A DNA stretch of 64,000 bases from Gracilimonas sp. (GCF_040218225.1 NZ_JAVJQO010000008.1:124001-188000); one strand, 5' to 3'; numbered from the stretch's first letter, positions 18,435 to 27,747 are shown. The notes: generated from the letters alone by a model not told the origin. Translations and numbers: made by a program.

Positions 18435-20399
18435 ATGGATATTTCTATCAGAAGATCAACATTGGAAGACCTCGATCTTTTGCTTCAGCTTGAACAAAAA
18501 GCGTTTCCTTATTTCCAGCAAAGTCCGCGCCGAACGCTTGATTTAAGCCTGAAGAGTACATTTCAGCAAGTATGGATTGCTGAATTTTATGATGGTGATA
18601 CGCTCAAAACAGCGGGCAGTCTTATTCTTTACATGTATAAAAAAACCATCAGAATTTTTTCCATTGTAGTTGATCCCGATTACCAGGGGCATGGAATTGG
18701 CAGGCAATTGCTTAGCCATGTGCAAAAAATAGCTGCAGAAAAAGGTGCTGAACGAATATCATTGGAAGTGAATGCCGATGATCGGAAGTTGATCGATTGG
18801 TATAAAAAAGCTGGCTTTGAGTCTACAGAACTGCTAAGTGATTATTACGAATATGGAAGGGATGGATTAAGAATGGTTTTTGAACTTCCTCATCAGGAGG
18901 GAAAGTCACGCATCTCGAACGTCATTGTGGTCGATAATCCAAAAAACTGGAAGCTTGAAGTTGCGAATGTTGAAGTGGTTTCATCCAGAGATTATACAGC
19001 AAATAACGAACAGTATGCTGATCGCCCTCTAAGGGTTTTTAATTTGTGTAATTCCTATAAGTATCAAAGTATTGGGTACTATGTTTCATTGTTGGCTTCA
19101 GCCCGGGCTCACCGTGCAATTCCCAATGTTACCACCATCAGGGACTTCCGTGATGTAGGAGTGATTCGTTCCATTGCCGATGATATTGACGAAACTATTC
19201 AGAAGGCTCTTCAAAAGTGTAAAGAGGATAAACTGGTTCTCAATATTTACTTTGGACAAACTGTAGATGATAGCTATAAGCCATTGGGACAAAAGCTATA
19301 TCAAATGTTTGAATCTCCAATATTTCAGGTTCATTTTATAAAGAACAATCGTTGGGATATAAAGAAAATCGCCCCGCTCAGCATGAATAAAGTGCCCGCT
19401 GAAGAGTTGGAATACATTCAGGGTTTTGCAAAAAGCTATTTTGAAACCAAGAGATTTCAGAGAACCAAGCTTAAGAATTATAAATACTATCTGGCTGTAC
19501 TCATTAATCCTAAAGAAGAAAATCCGCCTTCTAATAAAAGGGCGCTCAAGAAACTGGAAGATGCAGCTGATGACCTGGACATTTATACAGAATACATCAC
19601 AAAAGAAGATTATAACCGACTTTCTGAATTCGATGCCCTGTTCATACGTGAAACTACCAATGTGAATAATTACACCTATCAGTTTTCTCGGAAAGCTTAT
19701 GCTGAAGGATTAGCGGTGATTGATGATCCGTGGTCAATTTTACGCTGTTCAAATAAGATTTACCTCCACGAGCGATTGAAAATGAACAACATTCCTACAC
19801 CAGAGACAAAAGTATTCTACAAAGGAATGATGAAAGAAAAGGATTTTGCTGGACTTAAATATCCTATGATTCTTAAACAACCGGATAGTGCTTTTTCGTT
19901 GGGAGTGACTAAGGTTAAGGATGCTCAAGAGATGGAAGAATCATTAAACCGACTTTTTAAATCATCCGATTTAGTGATTGGGCAGGAGTTTCTGCCTTCG
20001 GATTTTGACTGGAGAGTAGGGGTTTTGGATAACCAGCCTTTGTTTGTGTGTAAATATTTTATGGCCAAAGGGCATTGGCAGATTTATAACTGGAAAGGCC
20101 CAAAGAAAGATCAGTCTGGTGATGCATCAACTATACCACTCAATGAGGTGCCGGCAAAGGTACTTAAAGCAGCTACAAAAGCAGCATCACTAATGGGAGA
20201 CGGACTTTATGGAGTTGACCTGAAAATGCTTGGCGACAAAGTGTATGTGATCGAGGTGAATGATAATCCTAATATAGATGCCGGAGTAGAGGATAAAATT
20301 CTTGGTGACGAGCTGTATAAAAGAGTGGTCAAATCTCTGGTAACCCGCATTGAAATGTCCCGGAACATTGAACGCTTCGTAAGTATAGAACCAGATTAG
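18435..20399 (+). CDS. GNAT acetyltransferase fused to a RimK-like ATP-grasp ligase
   Basis: 654 residues in three parts. Residues 1-150 form a GNAT acetyltransferase with the acetyl-CoA loop QGHGIGR (84-90). About 180-400 resembles the N-terminal domain found ahead of RimK-like ATP-grasp proteins. About 440-640 is the ATP-grasp core, with PMILKQPDSAFSLGV, IGQEFLPSDFDWRVGVL and the metal/ATP motif EVNDNPN (607-613). ATP-grasp enzymes of this group join an amino acid to a carboxyl group of a peptide, protein or small molecule. The GNAT part suggests that acetylation or a GNAT-like peptide transfer happens on the same product. There is no substrate peptide gene next door: upstream (72 bases) is an inositol-monophosphatase gene, and downstream bshB1 converges. 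Product unknown. Confidence 0.85.
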   Translation: MDISIRRSTLEDLDLLLQLEQKAFPYFQQSPRRTLDLSLKSTFQQVWIAEFYDGDTLKTAGSLILYMYKKTIRIFSIVVDPDYQGHGIGRQLLSHVQKIAAEKGAERISLEVNADDRKLIDWYKKAGFESTELLSDYYEYGRDGLRMVFELPHQEGKSRISNVIVVDNPKNWKLEVANVEVVSSRDYTANNEQYADRPLRVFNLCNSYKYQSIGYYVSLLASARAHRAIPNVTTIRDFRDVGVIRSIADDIDETIQKALQKCKEDKLVLNIYFGQTVDDSYKPLGQKLYQMFESPIFQVHFIKNNRWDIKKIAPLSMNKVPAEELEYIQGFAKSYFETKRFQRTKLKNYKYYLAVLINPKEENPPSNKRALKKLEDAADDLDIYTEYITKEDYNRLSEFDALFIRETTNVNNYTYQFSRKAYAEGLAVIDDPWSILRCSNKIYLHERLKMNNIPTPETKVFYKGMMKEKDFAGLKYPMILKQPDSAFSLGVTKVKDAQEMEESLNRLFKSSDLVIGQEFLPSDFDWRVGVLDNQPLFVCKYFMAKGHWQIYNWKGPKKDQSGDASTIPLNEVPAKVLKAATKAASLMGDGLYGVDLKMLGDKVYVIEVNDNPNIDAGVEDKILGDELYKRVVKSLVTRIEMSRNIERFVSIEPD

Positions 20400-20408
20400 C
20401 CTGTTAAA

Positions 20409-21152
20409 CTATCTTGGCGGGGCGCTGTCAAAAAAGGCGGTAAAGTTTTTCAGTGGCGCAGGAGAAAGGTAGTATTTGAAAACTTCTCCAAACTCAAATC
20501 CGGCAAGGTGCCCAAAATACCGGGCTCGTGCTTCCAGTTGCTTAAAGTAATTTTCGGTAGAAATGTAAGTTGAAGGCTCGTCTCCGGGTTCATTCACATT
20601 AAACTGAGTTTTAAAAGCCAACATAGAGTTCTTCTTGGTTTCCCAATGTTCAGAAATATCAAAAACAAAATCTGGTTCAATAGGCCGGTCTTGCATATAA
20701 TGAAGTATATGCGACGGACGCCAGGGTTTCTGGGATTTATCGTTTTGGTCTTTGGTTTCCAGCTTTTTCAATCCTGAATAAAAAAGGGCATCCAGAACAA
20801 GGCTGGTGCCTTTTGTGTGGTCCGGGTGTCGGTCGAAGGGAGCACCAACCAGGCATATATGAGGTTGGGTTAATCGAATTTGTTCAATTATTTTAAGCTG
20901 ATTCTCCCGGGTATTGGGGAGGAGTGAATCGCCGAGATCTAAATTTTTACGATATGAAATACCTAGTATTTCTGAGGCTTTCTTAACTTCCTGTGCACGG
21001 GTTTTGTGAGTTCCGCGAGTACCCATTTCACCTTTAGTGAGGTCAATGATGCCCACTTTTTTCCCTGAAGAGGTAAGAGAGGCGATAGTTCCTCCACAAC
21101 CTAATTCAGCATCGTCAGGATGAGAGGCAAAAACAAGAACGTCTAATTTCAT
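20409..21152 (-). CDS. bshB1: Bacillithiol biosynthesis deacetylase BshB1
   Basis: 247 residues of the LmbE/PIG-L zinc deacetylase family. The zinc motif HPDD is at 11-14 (ASHPDDAELGCGGT), followed by DLTKGEMGTRGT, and a second histidine pair in FDRHPDH. These segments match BshB1, which removes acetyl from GlcNAc-malate to make GlcN-malate for bacillithiol. This low-molecular-weight thiol occurs in Firmicutes, Deinococcus and many Bacteroidota relatives. bshA and bshC are not in the window. It ends 9 bases from the convergent ATP-grasp gene. Confidence 0.92.
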   Translation of the reverse strand: MKLDVLVFASHPDDAELGCGGTIASLTSSGKKVGIIDLTKGEMGTRGTHKTRAQEVKKASEILGISYRKNLDLGDSLLPNTRENQLKIIEQIRLTQPHICLVGAPFDRHPDHTKGTSLVLDALFYSGLKKLETKDQNDKSQKPWRPSHILHYMQDRPIEPDFVFDISEHWETKKNSMLAFKTQFNVNEPGDEPSTYISTENYFKQLEARARYFGHLAGFEFGEVFKYYLSPAPLKNFTAFFDSAPPR

Positions 21153-21291
21153 AAAAGCAATTTTTTATTCAAAATAAGGAATATTTTCAGTTTCCATAAG
21201 TCTGAAGCCTTGAGCATTTATTTTTTAAAAATGATGCAACGAAAATAAAATATGTACGTAACAGAGACGTCTTTTCACCTCAAATAATTTC

Positions 21292-22521
21292 ATGAGAATA
21301 GTAAACAGTTTCTTAGAAGGTTTCCGGATTGCTCTTCGGGCACTTAAAATCAACAAAATCAGGTCTACGCTAACGGCTCTTTGTATTATCATCGGAATTA
21401 CCATGGTAACCATAGTCGACGCAGTTACTACCGGTATGGACATTTCTTTTGAAAAGAGTATGTCTATGATGGGGCAAAATGTGGTATATGTGGAAAAATG
21501 GCCTTGGGGAATGGGAGGCGAATACAAATGGTGGGAATACCGCAACCGACAGGAAATGAAGCTTGATTATGTAGAACAAATCAGGGACTACAGTCGCTAT
21601 GCAGAAAATGTGACGGCATCAGCAAACCGGGGAACAGCTGTTCGATATCAGGAAAAGAGTGCAGAAGGAGTTGGTCTGAGTGGAACAACAGCTAATTATC
21701 TGGAAATACAGGGACTGAATATTGCTCAGGGGCGAATGTTTGTTGAACAGGAAGTCCGTTCTGGTTCGAAAGTTGCCGTTATTGGGAATACCCTGATGGA
21801 ATCACTTTTCGAATTTGAGACTCCGCTTGGAAAACAGATAAGAGTAGGAGGGCAGAAATTCACTATTGTAGGTGTGTTAGAAAAACAAGGTAAGTTCCTG
21901 GGTCTTGAAGACACTGATAACCGCATAATTATTCCGATCTCAGCATATGGTCAGATTTATGGCTTGAGATATGGGATTCAAATTGGGGTTCAATTTCCCA
22001 ATCAGGAATTGTTGAAAGAGGGTGAATATGAACTGGAAGGCATTATGCGAAGAATCCGCCAGCTTGATGCTACCGAAGACAACGACTTTGCACTGAATAA
22101 ACCCGAAGCCTTTAAACAGCAGTTGGAGGGAATGAAAGCTGGAATCTATACGGTAGGTTTTATTTTAAGTGGTCTTTCACTTTTGATTGGTGGTATTGGA
22201 GTCATGAATATTATGTTTGTATCGGTACGTGAACGCACTAAAGAAATAGGAATTCGAAAAGCAGTGGGGGCCAAAGCATGGGAAATATTAACTCAATTCC
22301 TTCTCGAGGCCATCGCCATTTGTTTACTGGGAGGAGTTATTGGTGTAGCCCTTGCCGGTGGTTTAACTTTGCTGATTAATCAGGCCTTTGTAGCTGTTAT
22401 GAATGTAAGTGTAGTGATTCTGGCTTTCAGTATTTGTACGATGGTTGGAGTTATATTTGGCTTTATTCCTGCTTACCGGGCGGCTAAATCAGATCCTATT
22501 GAATCATTGAGGTTTGAATAA
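21292..22521 (+). CDS. ABC transporter permease, MacB/FtsX type (first of two)
   Basis: 409 residues with the MacB layout: an N-terminal cytoplasmic start and first transmembrane helix (about 25-45), a long periplasmic domain (about 50-280), then three helices in the FtsX region. The signatures are IGGIGVMNIMFVSVRERTKEIGIRKAVGA and the closing PAYRAAKSDPIESLRFE. Such permeases work mechanically from the periplasm with a separate or fused ATPase; here the ATPase is separate (27770-28483). The next permease begins 1 base after this stop, so the two probably form a heterodimer. Confidence 0.93.
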   Translation: MRIVNSFLEGFRIALRALKINKIRSTLTALCIIIGITMVTIVDAVTTGMDISFEKSMSMMGQNVVYVEKWPWGMGGEYKWWEYRNRQEMKLDYVEQIRDYSRYAENVTASANRGTAVRYQEKSAEGVGLSGTTANYLEIQGLNIAQGRMFVEQEVRSGSKVAVIGNTLMESLFEFETPLGKQIRVGGQKFTIVGVLEKQGKFLGLEDTDNRIIIPISAYGQIYGLRYGIQIGVQFPNQELLKEGEYELEGIMRRIRQLDATEDNDFALNKPEAFKQQLEGMKAGIYTVGFILSGLSLLIGGIGVMNIMFVSVRERTKEIGIRKAVGAKAWEILTQFLLEAIAICLLGGVIGVALAGGLTLLINQAFVAVMNVSVVILAFSICTMVGVIFGFIPAYRAAKSDPIESLRFE

Positions 22522-22522
22522 A

Positions 22523-23746
22523 ATGCATATCAAAGAGACGACAATTCAGGCGCTGGATTCCCTAAGGGGAAATAAGCTTCGTTCATTTCTAACCCTGCTC
22601 GCTTTAGTGATTGGGGTATTTGCTGTAATAGTTTCAACGACTGCTGTGGCAGTTCTGGATAACTATTTCAAGAATACCATGAGTTTGATGGGGAGCGATG
22701 TTATTAATGTATCTAAAACTCCTGCAGTTCAAATGGGTTCTTTAAGCGACGACATTCGTAACCGCAAAGATATCGACTTCACAACGGCTGAAAGATTACA
22801 GGATATGATGAGAGTTGGGAGAGGAATGAGTCCCGACGAGTACTTTAATACCACAAAAATTAAATTCGGCGATGAAGAGACAGAGCCCAATGTGGGCGTA
22901 AGAGGAAGTAATGAAAATTACCTAGCCAACAATTCCTACGAAATCGAAGACGGCCGGAACTTCACCGGTGATGACGTACAGTATGGCAGGAATGTGGTAA
23001 TAATCGGTAAAGATGTTCAAAATGCACTGTTCAAAAACGAATACCCGCTTGGTAAAGAGATCCGCTTTGATGGAAAGCCATACACGGTTATTGGGCTTCT
23101 GGAATCTAAAGGACAGATATTCGGGCAGTCTTTTGATAACTACGTTCTCATTCCCTATACAACAGCTTTAAATGCATACGGGGGAAATAGAAATATCAGT
23201 ATACAAGTGCGTGCCCCGGAGATAGATTTTATTACGGAAACAGTAGAAGAGATTACAGGAATACTCCGAGTAATAAGAAAGGTAAGCCCGGGTGAAAATA
23301 ACGATTTCGAAATTTCAACAAATGATTCTCTTTCCGGTACTTTTGACGCTTTTACAGGAGCTCTTTATTTAGGTGGTTTTGCAATTGGTTTAATCACTCT
23401 TCTTGGTGCTGGAATCGGGGTTATGAACATAATGTTGGTTTCTGTTTCGGAACGCACCCGGGAAATTGGAGTAAGGAAAGCAGTAGGAGCAACCCGGAAA
23501 GCTATTGTGAGTCAATTTTTGATGGAAGCCATTTTCATATGTCAGATTGGAGGAATCATCGGCATGATTTTAGGAATTGGAGTTGGTAATCTCATGGCGG
23601 TTTGGATTGAAACAGAAGCAGTTATACCAGTTTGGTCAGTAATTCTTGGTTTCTTTGGGATGTTAATTGTAGGTCTTACTTTTGGTGTTTATCCGGCTTT
23701 CAAAGCTGCTAAACTTGACCCAATAGAAAGTTTGCGCTACGAATAA
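22523..23746 (+). CDS. ABC transporter permease, MacB/FtsX type (second of two)
   Basis: 407 residues from the ATG at 22523, one base after the previous stop; a TTG at 22514 would only create an overlap. Same architecture as its neighbour: helix near 20-42, periplasmic MacB-like domain, then GAGIGVMNIMLVSVSERTREIGVRKAVGA and a final PAFKAAKLDPIESLRYE. Closely related endings suggest an old tandem duplication, but the periplasmic parts differ clearly, as expected for a heterodimeric exporter. An imperfect stem-loop follows the stop. Confidence 0.93.
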   Translation: MHIKETTIQALDSLRGNKLRSFLTLLALVIGVFAVIVSTTAVAVLDNYFKNTMSLMGSDVINVSKTPAVQMGSLSDDIRNRKDIDFTTAERLQDMMRVGRGMSPDEYFNTTKIKFGDEETEPNVGVRGSNENYLANNSYEIEDGRNFTGDDVQYGRNVVIIGKDVQNALFKNEYPLGKEIRFDGKPYTVIGLLESKGQIFGQSFDNYVLIPYTTALNAYGGNRNISIQVRAPEIDFITETVEEITGILRVIRKVSPGENNDFEISTNDSLSGTFDAFTGALYLGGFAIGLITLLGAGIGVMNIMLVSVSERTREIGVRKAVGATRKAIVSQFLMEAIFICQIGGIIGMILGIGVGNLMAVWIETEAVIPVWSVILGFFGMLIVGLTFGVYPAFKAAKLDPIESLRYE

Positions 23747-23750
23747 CTTT

Positions 23751-23782
23751 TTGCAATGGAATGATTTATGCATCCAATGCAA
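23751..23782 (+). terminator. Imperfect stem-loop after the permease pair
   Basis: TTGCAATGGA (23751-23760) can pair with TCCAATGCAA (23773-23782) with one central mismatch, followed by TTTCTTAT. It may weaken read-through into the small genes, or act as a processing site. Confidence 0.35.
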
Positions 23783-23813
23783 TTTCTTATATTGAAATAA
23801 AACAAAGGGCATT

Positions 23814-24026
23814 ATGAACGAAGAAATCATCCAAAATTTAAATGAACGCCTTGACAGTGCAATAGACCGAGGCCGGGAAATTCTTGAAGACGAAGACTTG
23901 CAGGTTCGTCTGGAAGAGATAAGAGAACGATCTGAGAATACTATTCGAAGAAATCCATTAGCCTCTGTTGCTATAGGATTTGCTGTGGGATTTATAGCTG
24001 CAAAAATATTCAAGTCAGAAGATTAG
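23814..24026 (+). CDS. Small membrane-associated protein, DUF883/YtxH-like
   Basis: 70 residues: an acidic amphipathic helix (about 1-45, with NERLDSAIDRGREILEDEDLQVRLEEIRERSE) followed by a Gly/Ala-rich hydrophobic tail helix (NPLASVAIGFAVGFIAAKIF). This is the arrangement of the ElaB/YqjD/DUF883 and YtxH-type tail-anchored proteins, some of which bind ribosomes or stress membranes. It is the first of three small genes with 6-base and overlapping junctions. No enzyme motif. Confidence 0.7.
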   Translation: MNEEIIQNLNERLDSAIDRGREILEDEDLQVRLEEIRERSENTIRRNPLASVAIGFAVGFIAAKIFKSED

Positions 24027-24032
24027 ATTCCC

Positions 24033-24452
24033 ATGGAAGATGTAGGAAGCAGAATTAAACAGATTACCCGGGAACTTAAGCATTATGTTGAGACTCGTAT
24101 TGAGTTAAGTGTGCTTAACATTAGTGACAAAATCAGTTACCTGATCGGGCAGTCCATTCAACAGTTATTTGGTTATACCATACTTGGACTGGGATTAATT
24201 TTTGGTATGATTGCACTTTCCATTTACCTGGGTGATGTTTTGGATAAAGAATGGGCTGGTTATGCAATTGTTGCTTCTCCTTTTATTCTTCTGGGGTTGA
24301 TTTTTGTTGTAGCCAAACCAAAATCTATTGCCCGTAAAATTCAACAACAGATTCTTGCAGAGTTTCTGGATACACTTCCAAATCAACAGCAAGAACAAGA
24401 ACAGCTTGCACTGAAAGAAAACAAAAAGAAACAATCAGATAAAAATGGCTAA
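24033..24452 (+). CDS. Phage-holin-superfamily-like membrane protein (YqjE/Holin-X type)
   Basis: 139 residues with two central hydrophobic helices (about 48-70 and 78-98). They are flanked by an N-terminal amphipathic stretch (RIKQITRELKHYVETRIELS) and a Gln/Lys-rich tail. This matches the Holin-X/YqjE family, which in bacteria is chromosomal and typically sits beside DUF883-like genes (compare yqjD-yqjE-yqjK in E. coli). Despite the name there is no sign of phage here. It starts 6 bases after the previous gene and overlaps the next by 8. Confidence 0.72.
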   Translation: MEDVGSRIKQITRELKHYVETRIELSVLNISDKISYLIGQSIQQLFGYTILGLGLIFGMIALSIYLGDVLDKEWAGYAIVASPFILLGLIFVVAKPKSIARKIQQQILAEFLDTLPNQQQEQEQLALKENKKKQSDKNG

Positions 24453-24828
24453 AGAAAAGTTATCAAATCTCGAAAAAAAGAAAAAAGAGCTTGAGCAAGA
24501 GTTAGCCAATATTCAAAATGGGCTTGATAAGTCTATTGATGAAGTTAAGGAAGAAGTATCAACCAGTATAGCTCCAAAAAACCTGATCAAAAAATACCCG
24601 CTCCCTATAGTGGGAGCCTCGATAGTTATTGGGTTTTTACTCGGTTCAAACCGAAAGAATTCTTCATCCACGTCATCAAAAGTATACAATACCCGGAGTC
24701 ATTCAGATTCGGCTATTTCAAAAGAGATAAAGCGAATGCTTGCAAAAAAGGGACTTAGTTTAGTTCTTGATTATATCGACAACAAAGTAGCGGCATTGAA
24801 GGAGAAAGGCCGTGATTCTGACGATTGA
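24445..24828 (+). CDS. Small coiled-coil/single-helix membrane protein (YtxH-like)
   Basis: 127 residues: an N-terminal Lys/Glu coiled coil (about 4-35), one hydrophobic helix (LPIVGASIVIGFLLGS near 51-66), a Ser-rich linker, and a basic C-terminal helix. It overlaps the holin-like gene by 8 bases, so the three small genes are translationally linked. I cannot assign a function. The trio resembles the E. coli yqjD-yqjE-yqjK arrangement in type and order of proteins, but sequence similarity was not tested. Confidence 0.65.
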   Translation: MAKEKLSNLEKKKKELEQELANIQNGLDKSIDEVKEEVSTSIAPKNLIKKYPLPIVGASIVIGFLLGSNRKNSSSTSSKVYNTRSHSDSAISKEIKRMLAKKGLSLVLDYIDNKVAALKEKGRDSDD

Positions 24829-24871
24829 TTTTACAACTATTTAGCTCTTCTCTGTAAAAGGATATAAAATT

Positions 24872-24905
24872 CGAAAATAGGGCAACTAAACTGTAACTAT
24901 TTTCG
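24872..24905. promoter_or_regulatory. Perfect 9-base inverted repeat upstream of the TolC-like gene
   Basis: CGAAAATAG (24872-24880) and its exact complement CTATTTTCG (24897-24905) are separated by 16 bases, ending 46 bases before the ATG. It could be an operator or a stem-loop ending the small-gene transcript; there is no T run beyond it, which favours an operator slightly. Confidence 0.4.
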
Positions 24906-24951
24906 TCCATTCTCGTGTACAAACCCGTTAATACAAAAACGAATTATAATT

Positions 24952-26331
24952 ATGAAAAGAATACTTTCATCTACGCTACTTGCACTTCTATTATTTACAA
25001 CTTCTATATCAGCACAGGAAGCACGAACAATTTCTATTCAGGAGGCAATCCAAATTGCTCTTGAAAATAACTATCAGCTTAAGCAGGCAAAGAATAACCT
25101 GGATCTAGCTAATGAAAGTATAACGAGTGAGTATGCTGATTTTGCACCATCAATAAACAGTAGCTTTGATGGTTCAAGGACTACAGGACAGCAATTTGTT
25201 CAGGATAGGTTTAATGAAGGGTTGGATCCATTTGTCAATACTACAAGCCAGGGAGTAAGTGGTAGAGTTGGTGCAAGCATTACAGTATTTGACGGGTTTA
25301 ATAACATTATGTCATTACGTTCTAGTCAGCAGTCTAAGATCTCTTCAGAAGAAAGTTTGCAAAGAGCTAGAGAGCAAGTGATTTTCAACACTGCTTCGCG
25401 GTACCTGCAAGTTCTTTTGGATCTCCAGCTTTTGGAAATTGCACAGGAGAATCTGGAAAATTCCCAACAACAGCTTGAACAGGTTCGTGCACAGGTGGAA
25501 GTGGGGTCCCGTCCTTCAGTAGATCTATATAATCAGGAGGCACAGGTAGCAAGTGATGAATTATCTGTTACTCAGCAAGAAAATGCTCTTAAATTCAGCA
25601 AGCTTGTTTTGGTTCGTCAGCTGCAAATTGACCCACTGGGAGAGTATGAATTTACAGTACCGGAAGCAGAATTGGATGAAAAGTCCGCTAGTATGACTGA
25701 TAATGTAATGCTTAGTGAACTTATTGATCAGGCTTTGCTGAATCGGTCGGATCTTAAAAGCGACATTGCCAACATCAAAAGTTTAGAATACCAGCTTAAG
25801 ATCGCGAAAGGTAGCTTGTATCCTTCAGTTTCGGCCAGTGCTGGATTATCTACTTCATACGGAGATCAATATACTTTAGCGGGAGAAAAAGTGCCTTTCT
25901 CAGAACAGTTTTTTGATCAGCGAATAAACCGTTCTTTAGGGTTTTCTGTGAATATTCCAATTTTCCAGAATTGGAACCGGATGTACAATATTCAGTCTTC
26001 AAAAATACAGCTGAAAAATGCAGAGCTTTCATTTGATAATGCCAAGCTCCAGGTGATCCAGGAAGTAGCACAAGCATACAACGATTATACATCCTATGCG
26101 AAACAACTACAGGCATCTCAGAAATCGAGAAGAGCTAGTGAGAGAGCATTTGAAACACAACAGGAACGTTACAATGTAGGTTCAAGTACGCTGATTGAAC
26201 TAAGTCAGGCTCAGGCTAACTATGTGGAGGCCCAGTCAAACTATACGCAGGCGATGTATAACCTGATTTTTCAGGAGAAGCTGTTGGATTATTACTTAGG
26301 AAAACTAAGTGGCGACAGCGTAGAATTTTAA
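24952..26331 (+). CDS. TolC-family outer-membrane efflux protein
   Basis: 459 residues. A signal peptide ends near residue 22 (TTSISAQE). The mature protein shows the internal two-fold repeat of TolC proteins, each half with long Gln/Ala-rich amphipathic helices (for example ENLENSQQQLEQVRAQVEVGSRPSVDLYNQEAQ and the matching QERYNVGSSTLIELSQAQANYVEAQ). It forms the outer-membrane channel and periplasmic tunnel for export. The adaptor follows 39 bases later and the ATPase after that, so this is the exit duct of the local ABC exporter. Confidence 0.94.
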   Translation: MKRILSSTLLALLLFTTSISAQEARTISIQEAIQIALENNYQLKQAKNNLDLANESITSEYADFAPSINSSFDGSRTTGQQFVQDRFNEGLDPFVNTTSQGVSGRVGASITVFDGFNNIMSLRSSQQSKISSEESLQRAREQVIFNTASRYLQVLLDLQLLEIAQENLENSQQQLEQVRAQVEVGSRPSVDLYNQEAQVASDELSVTQQENALKFSKLVLVRQLQIDPLGEYEFTVPEAELDEKSASMTDNVMLSELIDQALLNRSDLKSDIANIKSLEYQLKIAKGSLYPSVSASAGLSTSYGDQYTLAGEKVPFSEQFFDQRINRSLGFSVNIPIFQNWNRMYNIQSSKIQLKNAELSFDNAKLQVIQEVAQAYNDYTSYAKQLQASQKSRRASERAFETQQERYNVGSSTLIELSQAQANYVEAQSNYTQAMYNLIFQEKLLDYYLGKLSGDSVEF

Positions 26332-26370
26332 TAAAACACCATTTAATTACATAGGGATAGGAAAGGGAAA

Positions 26371-27747
26371 ATGGCTAAAAAGAAATCTTCAACAAGCAAA
26401 TTGTTGATATGGATCGGAGGAGTGCTTGGGGTTATTGTTGCTTTGGGACTTACCCTTCGATTCACCGGAGTAATTGGTAATTCTGATACAGGTAAAGAGG
26501 TAGAAACAGCTACCGCAAAACTAAAAACGATAACTCAGCTCGTATCGGCGTCAGGTAAAGTCCAGCCAGAAATTGAGGTGATTATTCGCCCGGATGTTTC
26601 CGGAGAAATCATTGAGCTGGCTGTAAAAGAAGGCGATTTTGTTCGGGAAGGTGATTTACTTGTTCGTATCAAGCCGGATATTTACCAGGCTCAAATTGAT
26701 AATCTGAATGCTGCCTTGCTAACACAAAAAGCCAGGATGGAACAAACCAAAGCTTCTTTGATTAGGGCAGAAGCAGCCTACCAAAGAGATCAAAAACTGT
26801 ATGAAAAAGATCTGATTTCCGAGATGGACTACATTCAGTCTAAATCTGAGTGGGAATCACAAAAGGCCAATTTGAAAGCAGCTGAATATCAAATTCAAAG
26901 TGCAGAAGCTCAGTTGCGACAGGCTAAGGAAGAACTGGAGCAAACGGTCATCAGGGCACCACAGGATGGAACCGTAACCGGACTTGCCGTGGAAGAAGGG
27001 GAGCGGGTTTTAGGTAACGCCCAGATGGCGGGAACCGAAATGATGCGTGTTTCTCTGCTTGATAGAATGGAAGTTTTGGTCGAAGTTAATGAGAACGACA
27101 TCGTTAACGTTGACTTTGCTGATACTACCCGGATTGAAGTGGATGCTTACCCGGAACGAAGGTTTAATGGTGTGGTTACCGAAATTGCTAACTCAGCGCA
27201 GGTAACAGGAAGCGGGACTAATGAACAGGTTACTAACTATCAGGTAAAAGTTAGAATTATTACTCCTCATAATCTGGATAGCAGTCCTGAAAGACTTGTG
27301 CGAAATGAGGCTTCTGAAGATCCTGAAGAAATGTTTGTTCCAAAATTCCGGCCAGGAATGTCTGCTACCGTAGATATTGAAACTCAGACGGCTACTAATG
27401 TAGTATCAGTACCAATTCAGGCTGTAACTGTACGAGATTTTGCCAAGGATGAGAAAACAGGTAAAGCTGAATCAGATTCAGCTGAAATAACATTGGCTAG
27501 TTCTCAGGATGATAATGATCTGATTATTAAAGAAGAGGACATAAGAAAAGTCATTTTTGTAGTTGAAGATGGCAAAGCAGTGCGTAAAGAAGTTGAAACT
27601 GGTATTAGCGACAACACGCACATACAGATTCTTTCCGGAATCAATGCCGGAGAGGAGATTGTGATCGGGAGTTACCGAACACTTTCTAATCTTCTTAATG
27701 ATGGCGATAATGTCACTGTCAATAATAAAACGGCTACTTTCAATTAA
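26371..27747 (+). CDS. MacA/HlyD-type periplasmic adaptor
   Basis: 458 residues. One N-terminal membrane helix (about 12-30), a lipoyl-like half-domain (VSASGKVQPEIEVIIRPDVSGEI), an alpha-helical hairpin (about 105-190), the second lipoyl half (TVIRAPQDGTVTGLAVEEGERV), a beta-barrel, and a membrane-proximal domain with GISDNTHIQILSGINAGEEIVIG. An insertion with an acidic stretch lies near 368-390. The adaptor links the inner-membrane permeases to the TolC-like duct. A purine-rich site (AGGAAAGGG) precedes the ATG. Confidence 0.95.
   Translation: MAKKKSSTSKLLIWIGGVLGVIVALGLTLRFTGVIGNSDTGKEVETATAKLKTITQLVSASGKVQPEIEVIIRPDVSGEIIELAVKEGDFVREGDLLVRIKPDIYQAQIDNLNAALLTQKARMEQTKASLIRAEAAYQRDQKLYEKDLISEMDYIQSKSEWESQKANLKAAEYQIQSAEAQLRQAKEELEQTVIRAPQDGTVTGLAVEEGERVLGNAQMAGTEMMRVSLLDRMEVLVEVNENDIVNVDFADTTRIEVDAYPERRFNGVVTEIANSAQVTGSGTNEQVTNYQVKVRIITPHNLDSSPERLVRNEASEDPEEMFVPKFRPGMSATVDIETQTATNVVSVPIQAVTVRDFAKDEKTGKAESDSAEITLASSQDDNDLIIKEEDIRKVIFVVEDGKAVRKEVETGISDNTHIQILSGINAGEEIVIGSYRTLSNLLNDGDNVTVNNKTATFN

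Noticed and set aside
24033-24452. Holin-like gene as a sign of prophage
   Set aside because: The protein is of the chromosomal YqjE/Holin-X type, beside DUF883-like genes; no phage structural, integrase or lysis genes are near.
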